Part shown: positions 6,039 to 11,556 of the stretch, one piece after another | How the letters are laid out: every line of letters starts with the position of its first letter | Position numbering within the stretch: position 1 is the first letter of the stretch | Source: Nitrososphaeraceae archaeon | GTDB taxonomy: Archaea > Thermoproteota > Nitrososphaeria > Nitrososphaerales > Nitrososphaeraceae | Length of the DNA: 11,556 nucleotides | NCBI GenBank assembly: GCA_030038695.1 | Contig: JASHSN010000474.1 | Span: 1 to 11,556 of the forward strand | Direction of reading: 5' to 3' | Position numbers and translations under genes: made by a program | Notes under the pieces: generated by a model | Told to the model about the DNA's origin: nothing | Seen by the model: only the letters and a program-made list of their open reading frames with translations | The model's database searches: none

Positions 6039-6149
6039 ATGGATACTCTGCTTTTAATAGTAGCTTCTATCGGCCTGGTTGCCGGCCCATTTATTTGGAT
6101 TTGGATATATCGCAGAGCAGGACGCTCACTAACCGAAGATATGAGATAA
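6039..6149 (+). CDS. Single-pass small membrane protein (36 aa)
   Basis: ATG-to-TAA frame of 36 residues. Residues 3-24 form one membrane segment (LLLIVASIGLVAGPFIWIWI), followed by a basic/polar tail (YRRAGRSLTEDMR). The positive residues directly after the segment suggest N-out, C-in topology. A TATA-like box is at the right distance for a leaderless start. No family is recognised; such small proteins commonly modulate larger membrane complexes, but nothing in the neighbourhood identifies a partner. Confidence 0.5.
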   Translation: MDTLLLIVASIGLVAGPFIWIWIYRRAGRSLTEDMR

Positions 6150-6676
6150 CCTTGGTATTCTCATTTGAACGGATTATTTAAAACCACCTACAAATCATCC
6201 ATATAGGACTCGTCATTTTGACATTCGAGAGAGAACGACACTTTCGCCTTGCCCCTTTCAAGAGGACTGCAGTCATACACACGATCGTGCTAATTAAGAA
6301 CCGGGGGTACCTCTTGTACCACCTGAGAATGCATGTGTAGCCAGGCGCTTGATTTAATGGTATTATGCGTTCCGTTGTACGAATTGGACATAGAATTTGG
6401 GGAGTTATAGAGAACAATTTACTCAATTTGACCGTAATGTTGATTTCGTCTATGTTATAGTGCACGTGACTAATATTTACTTTGGTCGAGAGAGATGCCC
6501 ATGAGATTGGGTATCAGTATGTTGTTCTGGATACTAGAGATTCATAGGGAATATCTCTCTTGCGACTAGTTTGTAAGGCCAAAGGTCTAGCTCATGCCAG
6601 AGTAAAAAGACATGTGGGATCCCTTATCGCTTAACTTCTGTTCACATATCGGTATTATGGGTTTACAAGAGCTGCA
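6150..6676. other. Intergenic region without supported gene
   Basis: About 530 bases. It holds a GTG-started minus-strand frame of 95 codons (6178-6465) without domain or promoter, and a small inverted repeat GGTAC/GTACC near 6305-6319. I see no RNA gene or mobile element. Confidence 0.4.
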
Positions 6677-6883
6677 ATGATAGGACACGTTGCTGGATTG
6701 TCTGCAAGGAGACGGATGGAAAGTGTGCAAAAACAAGCACAAGCTCAACAAGCACAAGCACGAGCTTCAGCTAAAACGGATCCCATGCAAGAAATAGCAA
6801 AATCAGGAGATTTGAAGTCAAAAGGCCTTCTGACAGAGGAAGAATTTCACAAAATGAAAGCAAATGTGCTTGCCAAGATGTAG
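6677..6883 (+). CDS. SHOCT-domain small protein
   Basis: 68-residue protein. Residues 15-33 are an Ala/Gln-rich helix (QKQAQAQQAQARA). Residues 36-64 (DPMQEIAKSGDLKSKGLLT then EEEFHKMKANVL) match the SHOCT short C-terminal domain, whose hallmark is the L-x3-G-L-(I/L)-T-x2-E-F core. SHOCT is thought to mediate oligomerisation or protein contacts. The N-terminus is a Gly/Ala-containing, weakly hydrophobic segment with a basic patch RRR. The frame is open upstream to a TAA at 6632, with codons GFTRAA just before the ATG, which looks like family N-terminal sequence. An ATG at 6657 is one base out of frame with it, so a small 5-prime indel or a non-ATG start is possible. No strong promoter is seen. 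Confidence 0.85.
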   Translation: MIGHVAGLSARRRMESVQKQAQAQQAQARASAKTDPMQEIAKSGDLKSKGLLTEEEFHKMKANVLAKM

Positions 6884-7160
6884 GAGTTAACATATGATAT
6901 ATGATAATCAAAGTCGGGATAAAAAATACTCCAATGGATTTTCGATTCCTTGCATCAAATATGCAACCTATTCGGTTTAACAGCTTATAGTCTTTATAAT
7001 AAAGTTGGCTAGAAGATGTGGGTATGAAAAGTTGGGAAACCAATTATTAAAAAAAGGTGAAATAAAATAACAATCTAACAGATTTAGCTCTTTAGTTGAC
7101 ATTTTGGCTGTAAACTCTGTGTTTTTCAAACCTTTTAGGTGTAGACGTCTAACCACGCTT
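6884..7160. other. Intergenic region without supported gene
   Basis: AT-rich gap after the SHOCT gene. Two overlapping minus-strand frames (6771-7043 and 6977-7207) lack domains, and the first runs antisense through the SHOCT gene. An AT-rich repetitive stretch with ATATGATA units lies near 6892-6905. Confidence 0.35.
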
Positions 7161-7180
7161 GCGAAAAGATACATATGTAT
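7161..7180 (+). promoter_or_regulatory. BRE/TATA-like promoter overlapping a 12-bp palindrome
   Basis: GCGAAAAG (BRE-like) runs into ATACATATGTAT (7169-7180), a perfect 12-bp palindrome, centred about 32 nt before the ATG at 7206. Such a palindrome on a promoter could be the TATA element itself or bind a dimeric repressor. Confidence 0.4.
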
Positions 7181-7205
7181 TTCTTTAATAAGATGAAAGA
7201 GGCAC

Positions 7206-7802
7206 ATGAATTTTGATGCTTGGAAAGAGATAAAGAAACTAATCCCCTATACTAAAGAAAAAGGGAAGGTTATATACAAACCTATGATGGAAGAGTCTAT
7301 TGAGCACGTGGAGACTAATTTAGAATCAAGCAATCCTGCAACTAACTCCAATATGCAACAATTATCTAGAGATCCTATAACAGCAGAGCAACCGTCAACG
7401 CTGAAGGAACTTGCATCAATCAAAGATGATTCCATAGGCAAGCATCAACTCTCATCATGTATTAATGAGAATTATATCCTTAGCGTTTTGAATGACTTGC
7501 CAGAACAGTGGATAGGAAAAGAAATGAATTTGCATGCAATTGCAACCAAAAAAGACGCGATTTGGATCATAAACAGGGTATTACAGGATGTAGAGAGGGG
7601 TCTAATAAATGCACAATTCAAAGTTGAGGAATTTAATCATCTCTGTGATATTACATTTACATTGAAAATTGCTACTGGTCTGGCAAGCTTTCCCTCAGCC
7701 GTCACAGCTATTAATCCGGTCTTTTCCTTTATTCTGTCAGATATAAAATCTGAAACTATTTCAAGAACAAAGACAAAGTTTCGTACCGGATCTTACCATT
7801 AA
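7206..7802 (+). CDS. Hypothetical protein (198 aa), unknown family
   Basis: Long clean frame with AGAGG three bases before the ATG and a BRE/TATA-like promoter further upstream. Residues 1-28 are lysine-rich and helical. Residues 29-75 are a Ser/Thr/Gln-rich, probably disordered linker. From about residue 83 the protein becomes a compact helical domain (NENYILSVLNDLPEQWIG, then LHAIATKKDAIWIINRVL and QDVERGLINAQFKVEEF), followed by a moderately hydrophobic region (residues 147-178) and a basic tail. There is no signal peptide. I do not recognise the family; a lineage-specific cytoplasmic protein is the simplest reading. A stable hairpin 36 bases past the stop may mark the transcript end. Confidence 0.75.
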   Translation: MNFDAWKEIKKLIPYTKEKGKVIYKPMMEESIEHVETNLESSNPATNSNMQQLSRDPITAEQPSTLKELASIKDDSIGKHQLSSCINENYILSVLNDLPEQWIGKEMNLHAIATKKDAIWIINRVLQDVERGLINAQFKVEEFNHLCDITFTLKIATGLASFPSAVTAINPVFSFILSDIKSETISRTKTKFRTGSYH

Positions 7803-7837
7803 TGATATGATGAGTCGTGACTGAGTATAAGGTACTT

Positions 7838-7868
7838 TGGGTTGTCCATGATCATTCCCGACAACCCA
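7838..7868. terminator. 9-bp hairpin downstream of the 198-aa gene
   Basis: TGGGTTGTC (7838-7846) and GACAACCCA (7860-7868) pair perfectly around a 13-nt loop that itself contains the palindrome ATGATCAT. It lies 36 bases after the stop at 7802. A mixed TCTTTC tract follows, so it could be a terminator or a 3-prime stabilising structure. Confidence 0.42.
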
Positions 7869-7977
7869 TCTTTCATGGACCAATCCACATTGTTTAACAA
7901 TTTATCACGTTTTAATGGACACTTCTTTCTAATATTGGTTTAGCATGTTTTCCTTTTAATCTATTACCATCTTTACT

Positions 7978-8034
7978 ATATTCGTTGGAGAAAACTACTT
8001 CTCAACTAGCTAGCTGGAGAAAACTATCGAATAT
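7978..8034. repeat. Direct repeats enclosed by an inverted repeat
   Basis: TGGAGAAAACTA occurs at 7986-7997 and 8015-8026 (period 29). The pair is enclosed by ATATTCG (7978-7984) and CGAATAT (8028-8034). Between them lie TTCTCAAC, which can pair with the first copy, and a TAGCTAGCT palindrome. There is no coding explanation. Confidence 0.55.
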
Positions 8035-8256
8035 TGATTCTCATTGACTATTGCAATAAACGTTATTACTAGTCCATCTCGCTCGCGTGTTACCCACTTG
8101 TATTGCATTATGTATTCTATATCATATGTACTTCATTTCTTTTAGAGTGAATCCAGCGATGTCATTAGGATGTCCTTGCCTCTGTAACGATCTTGAAATT
8201 TTGCTGCGAATTTAATCGAAGACATGAATAACGATGGCAAGAGGAACATAACGTCG

Positions 8257-8385
8257 TCAGATATCAAAGGCAATTTCACACCCACATGCGAGTATGACCG
8301 TATGGTCTTTACACTGCTTGACTAGTTTGCTTAATTCAGGGGCTCGCCCTATACAATAGTACATTCGTCGAATATACCACAGCAT
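8257..8385 (-). CDS. Doubtful small cysteine-containing ORF (42 aa)
   Basis: ATG-to-TGA frame of 42 residues with cysteines at 11, 25, 34 and 36; the C-terminal part KDHTVILACGCEIAFDI looks protein-like. GTTTTAACC on the minus strand lies about 24 nt before the ATG as a possible TATA box. No family is recognised. It is reported because the 640-base gap between 7802 and 8444 is otherwise unexplained; it may be a chance frame. Confidence 0.22.
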   Translation of the reverse strand: MLWYIRRMYYCIGRAPELSKLVKQCKDHTVILACGCEIAFDI

Positions 8386-8443
8386 ATAAATAAGAGATTG
8401 AAAAGGTTAAAACGTGTTTTCTTGCTCGCGAAGTGTACAACGG

Positions 8444-8590
8444 ATGTATTCCTATATATTTTCCGTATTACCTGTCCATCAGTTTACTCGAAAACCAATT
8501 GATAATGAAGATCTGCTGAAGCGAATAAATGAATTTATCATACCGCTGTATCGATTAGCAGCGAGTGAAATGATGGTCTTAATCAAATGA
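8444..8590 (+). pseudogene. C-terminal stump of a response-regulator receiver domain
   Basis: The frame gives FTRKPIDNEDLLKRINEF (from about 8483), the typical end of a receiver domain: the conserved Lys-Pro pair followed by the last helix D-L-L-x-R-I. Compare IRKPVTVDYLLERIRSEL in the intact neighbour. Nothing upstream in this frame supplies the acidic pocket or the phosphorylatable Asp, so only about the last fifth of a receiver remains. The frame ends at TGA 8588-8590, overlapping an ATG at 8587 in the next frame. It probably comes from a tandem response-regulator paralogue that was deleted or eroded. Confidence 0.55.
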
Positions 8591-8634
8591 CTTACCACAG
8601 ACGTACAGAAGATCTCTTGTATCGTACGGTTTCC

Positions 8635-8641
8635 ATAAAAG
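8635..8641 (+). promoter_or_regulatory. TATA-like box of the response regulator
   Basis: ATAAAAG centred 27 nt before the ATG at 8665. This favours that codon over the upstream in-frame ATG at 8587. Confidence 0.45.
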
Positions 8642-8664
8642 ACAAACAACGATTTTGGAAAAGA

Positions 8665-9036
8665 ATGTTGATTGTAGATGACGACGTAGATGTCACAACA
8701 ACTTTCAAAGTAGCGATAGAAAATAGCAATAAAGACACTAATAAAAGAATTGAAGTACAAACATCTAATAATCCTGTTGCAGCCTTGTCAGAATTCAAAC
8801 CAAATTTCTATGACCTCCTTCTGGTTGACATTAATATGCCACATATGAACGGATTTGAATTATGTGAAAAGATATTGGCTATCGATATTAATGTAAGAGT
8901 TTGTTTCATGTCTTCTGGTGAAATAAATCGGGAAGCATTAAGAGAAATATATCCAACAAGACAGGAGGGATGTTTTATCAGAAAACCAGTGACTGTAGAT
9001 TATTTACTTGAACGAATCAGATCAGAATTGGATTAA
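8665..9036 (+). CDS. Receiver-only response regulator
   Basis: 123 residues from the chosen start, the normal length of a stand-alone CheY-like receiver. The protein opens with MLIVDDDVDVT, in which the Asp pair is the acidic Mg-binding pocket. The phosphorylated Asp is D55 in LLLVDINMP. The signalling Ser is in CFMSSGE, and the conserved Lys is in IRKPV. No output domain follows, so it must act through protein contacts after phosphorylation by a histidine kinase, which is not in the window. The same frame is open to an ATG at 8587 (149 residues), but the extra 26 residues are not receiver-like and a TATA-like box fits 8665. The receiver stump just upstream suggests a former tandem pair. tatA follows after 145 bases with its own putative promoter. 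Confidence 0.9.
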   Translation: MLIVDDDVDVTTTFKVAIENSNKDTNKRIEVQTSNNPVAALSEFKPNFYDLLLVDINMPHMNGFELCEKILAIDINVRVCFMSSGEINREALREIYPTRQEGCFIRKPVTVDYLLERIRSELD

Positions 9037-9147
9037 CCGTATGGTGCTCAGAAGTGTAACCTGTGTAGGCGATATTACTAGTTACCGATGTGTGTAAACA
9101 CAGCACCTAGTGCAAAGGGTTAGCTCTGAATACAAAAATAGATATAC

Positions 9148-9156
9148 GAAATAAAC
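9148..9156 (+). promoter_or_regulatory. BRE/TATA-like element of tatA
   Basis: CGAAATAAA, about 30 nt before the ATG at 9182, resembles a BRE followed by a weak TATA box. The match is modest. Confidence 0.3.
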
Positions 9157-9181
9157 AATACAAATATTAGAGATTAATTCC

Positions 9182-9481
9182 ATGGCGTACGAAAACGTGT
9201 TGCTAGTCATAATCGTTGCAGGAATGGTACTTTTTGGATCGAAGAAATTGCCAGAGTTATTCAGGTCTTTGGGACGTGCTCATCGTGAATACGAAAAGGC
9301 GAAATTAGAAGCTCAACGTGAATTTGTCACTCTCCACGATGATTCAAATGAACATAGTACCGATAGAAAAAACCTCGAAGAAATAGCCTTGAAGCTAGAT
9401 GTTCTAAATCCAAATTCTCTTTCTGACGAGGATCTACTACAAAGTATACAAAAGAAAATAGGCTCTAGCTCGGCTACGTAG
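9182..9481 (+). CDS. tatA: Sec-independent (Tat) translocase protein TatA
   Basis: 99 residues. A short N-terminal membrane helix (residues 5-18, VLLVIIVAGMVLF) leads into the TatA hallmark FGSKKLPELFRSLGRA, the Phe-Gly hinge and amphipathic helix found in TatA/TatE proteins. Then comes a charged helix (HREYEKAKLEAQREF) and a polar C-terminal tail. TatA oligomers form the conducting element that moves folded proteins with twin-arginine signals across the cytoplasmic membrane, working with TatC. No tatC is in the window, so this is an isolated tatA copy; archaea often encode several. The tail is somewhat longer than in minimal TatA. TatE or TatB identity is unlikely given the canonical TatA hinge. 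Confidence 0.92.
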   Translation: MAYENVLLVIIVAGMVLFGSKKLPELFRSLGRAHREYEKAKLEAQREFVTLHDDSNEHSTDRKNLEEIALKLDVLNPNSLSDEDLLQSIQKKIGSSSAT

Positions 9482-9539
9482 AAAATGAAACGTCACATGC
9501 AAACCACCACTGTCTGTGACATGCTTTATTTCATTCTAC
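9478..9539. terminator. Nested hairpin at the tatA stop codon
   Basis: Outer arms GTAG-aa-AATGAAA (9478-9490) and TTTCATT-CTAC (9529-9539) pair. Inside, GTCACA (9492-9497) pairs with TGTGAC (9515-9520). The structure includes the tatA stop codon and overlaps the end of the converging Usp remnant, so it may serve as a terminator for both strands. Confidence 0.4.
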
Positions 9540-9626
9540 TACAATTACGGGACAATGTGAATAAGTTACAACTCCAGATGCGACGCTTCCAAGTAATAAT
9601 TTCTTAAAACCCGACCTTTTTGACAT
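9531..9626 (-). pseudogene. C-terminal remnant of a universal stress protein (UspA family)
   Basis: 31 residues, starting MSKRSGFKK and continuing KLLLGSVASGVVTYSHCPVI then VVE, followed by TGA. This is the UspA-family C-terminal signature: the G-x-R-x-G-(F/L)-x-K loop, LLGS with the following Ser/Thr that contacts ATP phosphates, and the final beta strand CPV(I/L)VV. Whole Usp domains are about 140 residues. The frame is closed by a stop 30 bases upstream of the ATG, and I find no N-terminal strand or ATP-binding Asp/Val motif further up, apart from a doubtful EGNQEVANL in another frame. It is best read as a truncated, dead gene. Codon-level preservation suggests the loss is recent. Confidence 0.72.
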
Positions 9627-9639
9627 AGGTTTGCTACTT

Positions 9640-9971
9640 CCTGATTCCCTTCATTGCATTTAGGATTAGTTGTGCAATCTGAACTAGTGGGATACATAAG
9701 ACGCATGCCTTACTGGAAGTGAGATAGTAGTAGCATTGACTAAGTATACCAATCATATTGATGGCAGCTAAACGAGTCGTTTTTTAACATTGGCATACCG
9801 TGGCAGCGATTTTCATCAGCATCTCCTCTGACGGCCACAGTGCATTCCTGGGTGCTGTCTCCATGCTTCGCGGCTCGCTGCGACATATAGCGTTTTCAAT
9901 ACTCCATTTTTAGGACAGTGTTATCCGGTTTATGTGGTTATCGTGGTTGGTCGACACCACCATGGCGTATA
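9640..9971. other. Intergenic region with a GC-richer patch
   Basis: No supported gene. The patch at about 9790-9895 is visibly GC-richer than its surroundings and is open on both strands, including a 48-residue minus-strand frame ending near 9744. None of the frames has a recognisable domain. It may be a fragment of imported DNA. Confidence 0.35.
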
Positions 9972-10088
9972 TCAAATCATCCCGTAGCCAATCTCGATAT
10001 TCTGTGCAGTAACGATCTGCAACAATTCTGACACACGTATCGTTCGTTCTGTTATCTTCTGTACCACCAGCTGGGGAGAAGCATACAC
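9972..10088 (-). CDS. Possible 38-aa protein or remnant with leaderless GTG start
   Basis: The frame reads YASPQLVVQKITERTIRVS, then ELLQIVTAQNIEIGYGMI and TGA. It forms well-behaved amphipathic helices and looks like real protein sequence. It is open upstream to 10121 (NREEYGIT before it) without an ATG. A GTG at 10088 is the only usual start codon, and TTTTATAA on the minus strand sits about 27 nt before it, fitting a leaderless GTG start. GAGGAG is also present about 12 nt upstream. An overlapping frame on the same strand is also open (ending STNHDNHINRITLS), so a frameshifted remnant is an alternative. No family recognised. Confidence 0.3.
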   Translation of the reverse strand: MYASPQLVVQKITERTIRVSELLQIVTAQNIEIGYGMI

Positions 10089-10227
10089 TGTGATTCCATA
10101 CTCCTCACGGTTATAAAATACATATTAACGCCAACATAGACTGTCGCACTCATTTGCTTGTCCCCTACACTACTGCAAGAAGTCCTCTGAATAGTAGTCA
10201 ACTAAGGATCACAGGAGATGATTTGAG

Positions 10228-11094
10228 CTAAATTTTGAGAACTCTTTCTGCATTTCCATGTGCGATCTTTTCCTTGTCTGCAGGGCTGATAGGTGCGTTC
10301 TCAAGGAACGTTCTTGCGTGTTCATCTATAACATAGGGATAATCCACCGAATACATGATGCGGTCGGCACCGATGGTTTGGAGTGCGAGTAAGAATGGAG
10401 GATAAGTATACAGCCCGCTTGGAGTCACATAGAAATTCTGCAGGAAGTAATCCGAGATGCTTTGCTGGAGGTGTTTCGCGACAACTGCCTCATTAATCCG
10501 TGCCAGGAAGAAAGGTATCATTTCTCCCCAGTGGCCAAGAATGATTTGTAAGCGGGGATAGTTATCGAAGATCCCGGCCAGAATCAAGCGCAGAGCGTGG
10601 ATGGCCGTCTCCATGTGCCATCCCCACCCGAAAGTGGCAAAGCGCCCATTCGTGACAGGATCGAGGCCAGTATAGTAGGCGTGCTGCACTGCTGTGGAAG
10701 GTACGGTCGGATGCAGGTAGAGCGGAACATCTAGGGCCTCCGCCGCTTTCAGAACGGGATTAAACCGAGGATCGTCTAGAAAACGCTCTTGGGTCCGCCC
10801 ATTGATCATCGCCCCCCTGAAGCCAAGCTCGTGCACTGTTCGCTCTAATTCGGTAGCAGCTGCCTCCGGATCTGAAGTTGGTAAAGTTGCAAATCCTGCA
10901 AAGCGGTCAGGATGTGCAGCAATTGCCGACCCGAGCTGGTCATTCGCCTCTCTTGCCAGAGGCACCGCCTCGGATGCTGGCAAGACCTGCGTACCGGGTG
11001 TGGTATAAGAAAGGACCTGGACATCGATGCCCATTGCATCCATGTGCTTTAAACGATCTATTCCCAAATCCTCCAGCTCCGGTAGTCCAGACAA
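10228..11094 (-). CDS. Amidohydrolase-2 / ACMSD-like decarboxylase-hydrolase, N-terminus disrupted
   Basis: 288 residues from a TTG start, a TIM-barrel metal hydrolase of the amidohydrolase_2 family (relatives include 2,3-dihydroxybenzoate and gamma-resorcylate decarboxylases and ACMSD). Metal and catalytic motifs seen: LHP (H128), GHWGE (H188, E191) and SVDYP (D251), with the usual C-terminal HGNAERVLKI. The first barrel strand with its E-x-(H/A) motif is missing from this frame segment but is encoded just upstream (FAIEEAV) without a start codon; see the 11095-11192 entry. The family usually runs about 320 residues, so this start lacks roughly 30. Two hand-counted 60-base lines inside the gene are 55 and 60 percent GC, against 32 percent for one in the response regulator; this composition suggests transfer, perhaps from a bacterium. 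Substrate cannot be told. It may be inactive. Confidence 0.88.
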   Translation of the reverse strand: MSGLPELEDLGIDRLKHMDAMGIDVQVLSYTTPGTQVLPASEAVPLAREANDQLGSAIAAHPDRFAGFATLPTSDPEAAATELERTVHELGFRGAMINGRTQERFLDDPRFNPVLKAAEALDVPLYLHPTVPSTAVQHAYYTGLDPVTNGRFATFGWGWHMETAIHALRLILAGIFDNYPRLQIILGHWGEMIPFFLARINEAVVAKHLQQSISDYFLQNFYVTPSGLYTYPPFLLALQTIGADRIMYSVDYPYVIDEHARTFLENAPISPADKEKIAHGNAERVLKI

Positions 11095-11192
11095 TGCCCT
11101 GGACGCGACAAAGGAATCCTGTTGACTAGGAGATAGCGCGTTCTTTACAGCCTCCTCAATCGCAAAGTTACGATGCCTTTAATATGCGGCAT
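11095..11192 (-). other. Displaced 5-prime part of the amidohydrolase gene
   Basis: In the frame of the amidohydrolase, codons upstream of the TTG read FAIEEAVKNALSPSQQ then DSFVASRA, which fits the family N-terminus (first strand plus E-E-A/H). That frame has no start codon before an in-frame TAA. An ATG at 11192 in another frame reads MPHIKGIVT and would join it if one base were added near 11163-11166. So a single-base deletion, natural or from sequencing, seems to separate the start from the body. Confidence 0.6.
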
Positions 11193-11228
11193 CTTTGAAT
11201 TTAATGGTTAGTACACTTGTTTTAGCGG

Positions 11229-11444
11229 TCACATTCTAAGTATCAATTCTACTTCAACAGGATCATCTGCTCTTCGTATTGAATACGAACTAACTTTATA
11301 ATAAAACTTCATAATTTCTTTGTTGGTAATTCTACTAAAACTAAATGAGAAGTGTTCATAACCCATACCATGAGTACCAATACCACCGAAAATCGCTAAA
11401 ATCAGACTGCAAGAAGATACTGTGAATAAAGTCATCGGTCTCAT
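11229..11444 (-). CDS. Possible small secreted or membrane protein (71 aa)
   Basis: ATG-started frame of 71 residues. Residues 4-24 are a hydrophobic segment (TLFTVSSCSLILAIFGGIG), a possible signal peptide or anchor. The rest is beta-like and polar (YEHFSFSFSRITNKE, then KFYYKVSSYSIRR), ending PVEVELILRM. A TATA-like box (GATATAGA) sits about 24 nt before the ATG, matching the leaderless pattern of other genes here. No family recognised, and a second minus-strand frame overlaps its 5-prime end, so confidence is moderate. Confidence 0.4.
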   Translation of the reverse strand: MRPMTLFTVSSCSLILAIFGGIGTHGMGYEHFSFSFSRITNKEIMKFYYKVSSYSIRRADDPVEVELILRM

Positions 11445-11464
11445 TAGAAATTGTAATTTCTCTT

Positions 11465-11472
11465 TCTATATC
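11465..11472 (-). promoter_or_regulatory. TATA-like box before the 71-aa gene
   Basis: GATATAGA on the minus strand is centred 24-25 nt upstream of the ATG at 11444. It is the main support for that gene. Confidence 0.35.
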
Positions 11473-11556
11473 CCTTTCATGAGCGGATTTATGTGTTATT
11501 ATCAGTCGTTCCCTTATGATCCTTACAGAACCGCTCGGTGAACTCAACTCTCTAAG

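Noticed and set aside
6178..6465. 95-codon minus-strand frame
   Set aside because: GTG start without promoter or SD; mixed composition with no domain.
6977..7207. 76-codon minus-strand frame upstream of the 198-residue gene, with the related 6771-7043 frame
   Set aside because: They overlap each other and the SHOCT gene or the promoter of the next gene, and have no recognisable domain.
8479..8798. Minus-strand frames antisense to the response regulator
   Set aside because: The plus strand carries an unmistakable receiver domain; these are shadows.
10802..11129. Plus-strand frames opposite the amidohydrolase
   Set aside because: Antisense shadows in GC-rich coding DNA.
11356..11547. 63-codon minus-strand frame with TTG start near the window end
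   Set aside because: The N-terminal half (VRIIRERLIITHKSAHERD) could be the end of a gene entering from outside the window, but the last 30 residues look random and it overlaps the better-supported 71-residue frame.

Overview
The window reads like a low-density stretch of an archaeal chromosome, most probably from an ammonia-oxidising thaumarchaeon of the Nitrososphaera/Nitrosocosmicus type. This is inferred from gene content and style, not from a marker gene. The support is a compact winged-helix regulator, a receiver-only response regulator, TatA, a SHOCT protein, short zinc-binding proteins, small secreted proteins, and start codons that often sit about 24-28 nt behind a TATA-like box, as in leaderless archaeal transcripts. 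Most of the window is AT-rich. There is no rRNA, convincing tRNA, CRISPR array or intact insertion sequence.

Layout. 1-920: a secreted beta-rich protein (428-919), convergent with a winged-helix regulator (971-1282, minus). 1300-2300: a gene-poor stretch, then two small minus-strand genes, a 37-residue zinc ribbon (1911-2024) downstream of a tyrosine/glycine-rich secreted protein (2069-2296). 2300-4470: a membrane-anchored TPR protein (2826-3599, minus) carrying a perfect 102-bp tandem DNA repeat, a possible small membrane protein, and a decayed TPR pseudogene on the other strand (4002-4279). 4545-6150: a multi-cysteine zinc-finger protein, a secreted protein with regularly spaced cysteines, and a 36-residue membrane protein, each with a TATA-like box at leaderless distance. 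6677-7802: a SHOCT protein and an unrecognised 198-residue protein. 7803-9481: a repeat-rich intergenic region, the C-terminal stump of a response regulator, a complete receiver-only response regulator, and tatA. 9531-11192 (minus): the C-terminal stump of a universal stress protein, a possible 38-residue ORF, and a GC-rich amidohydrolase whose N-terminal part lies in a broken frame. 11229-11444: a possible small membrane or secreted protein.

The genes do not form one obvious operon or pathway; most look independently transcribed. The theme is surface and signalling functions (Tat export, exported small proteins, a TPR protein likely outside the cell, one- and two-component regulators) embedded in long non-coding stretches that hold at least three gene remnants (TPR, receiver, Usp). 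That points to gene duplication followed by decay. The amidohydrolase stands out by composition and is the best candidate for horizontal transfer. I found no convincing new multi-gene system. The items most worth checking are the tiny zinc ribbon, the Cys-x4 periodic secreted protein with its inverted-repeat upstream region, the TPR repeat array with in-phase N-glycosylation sequons, and the amidohydrolase frame break.
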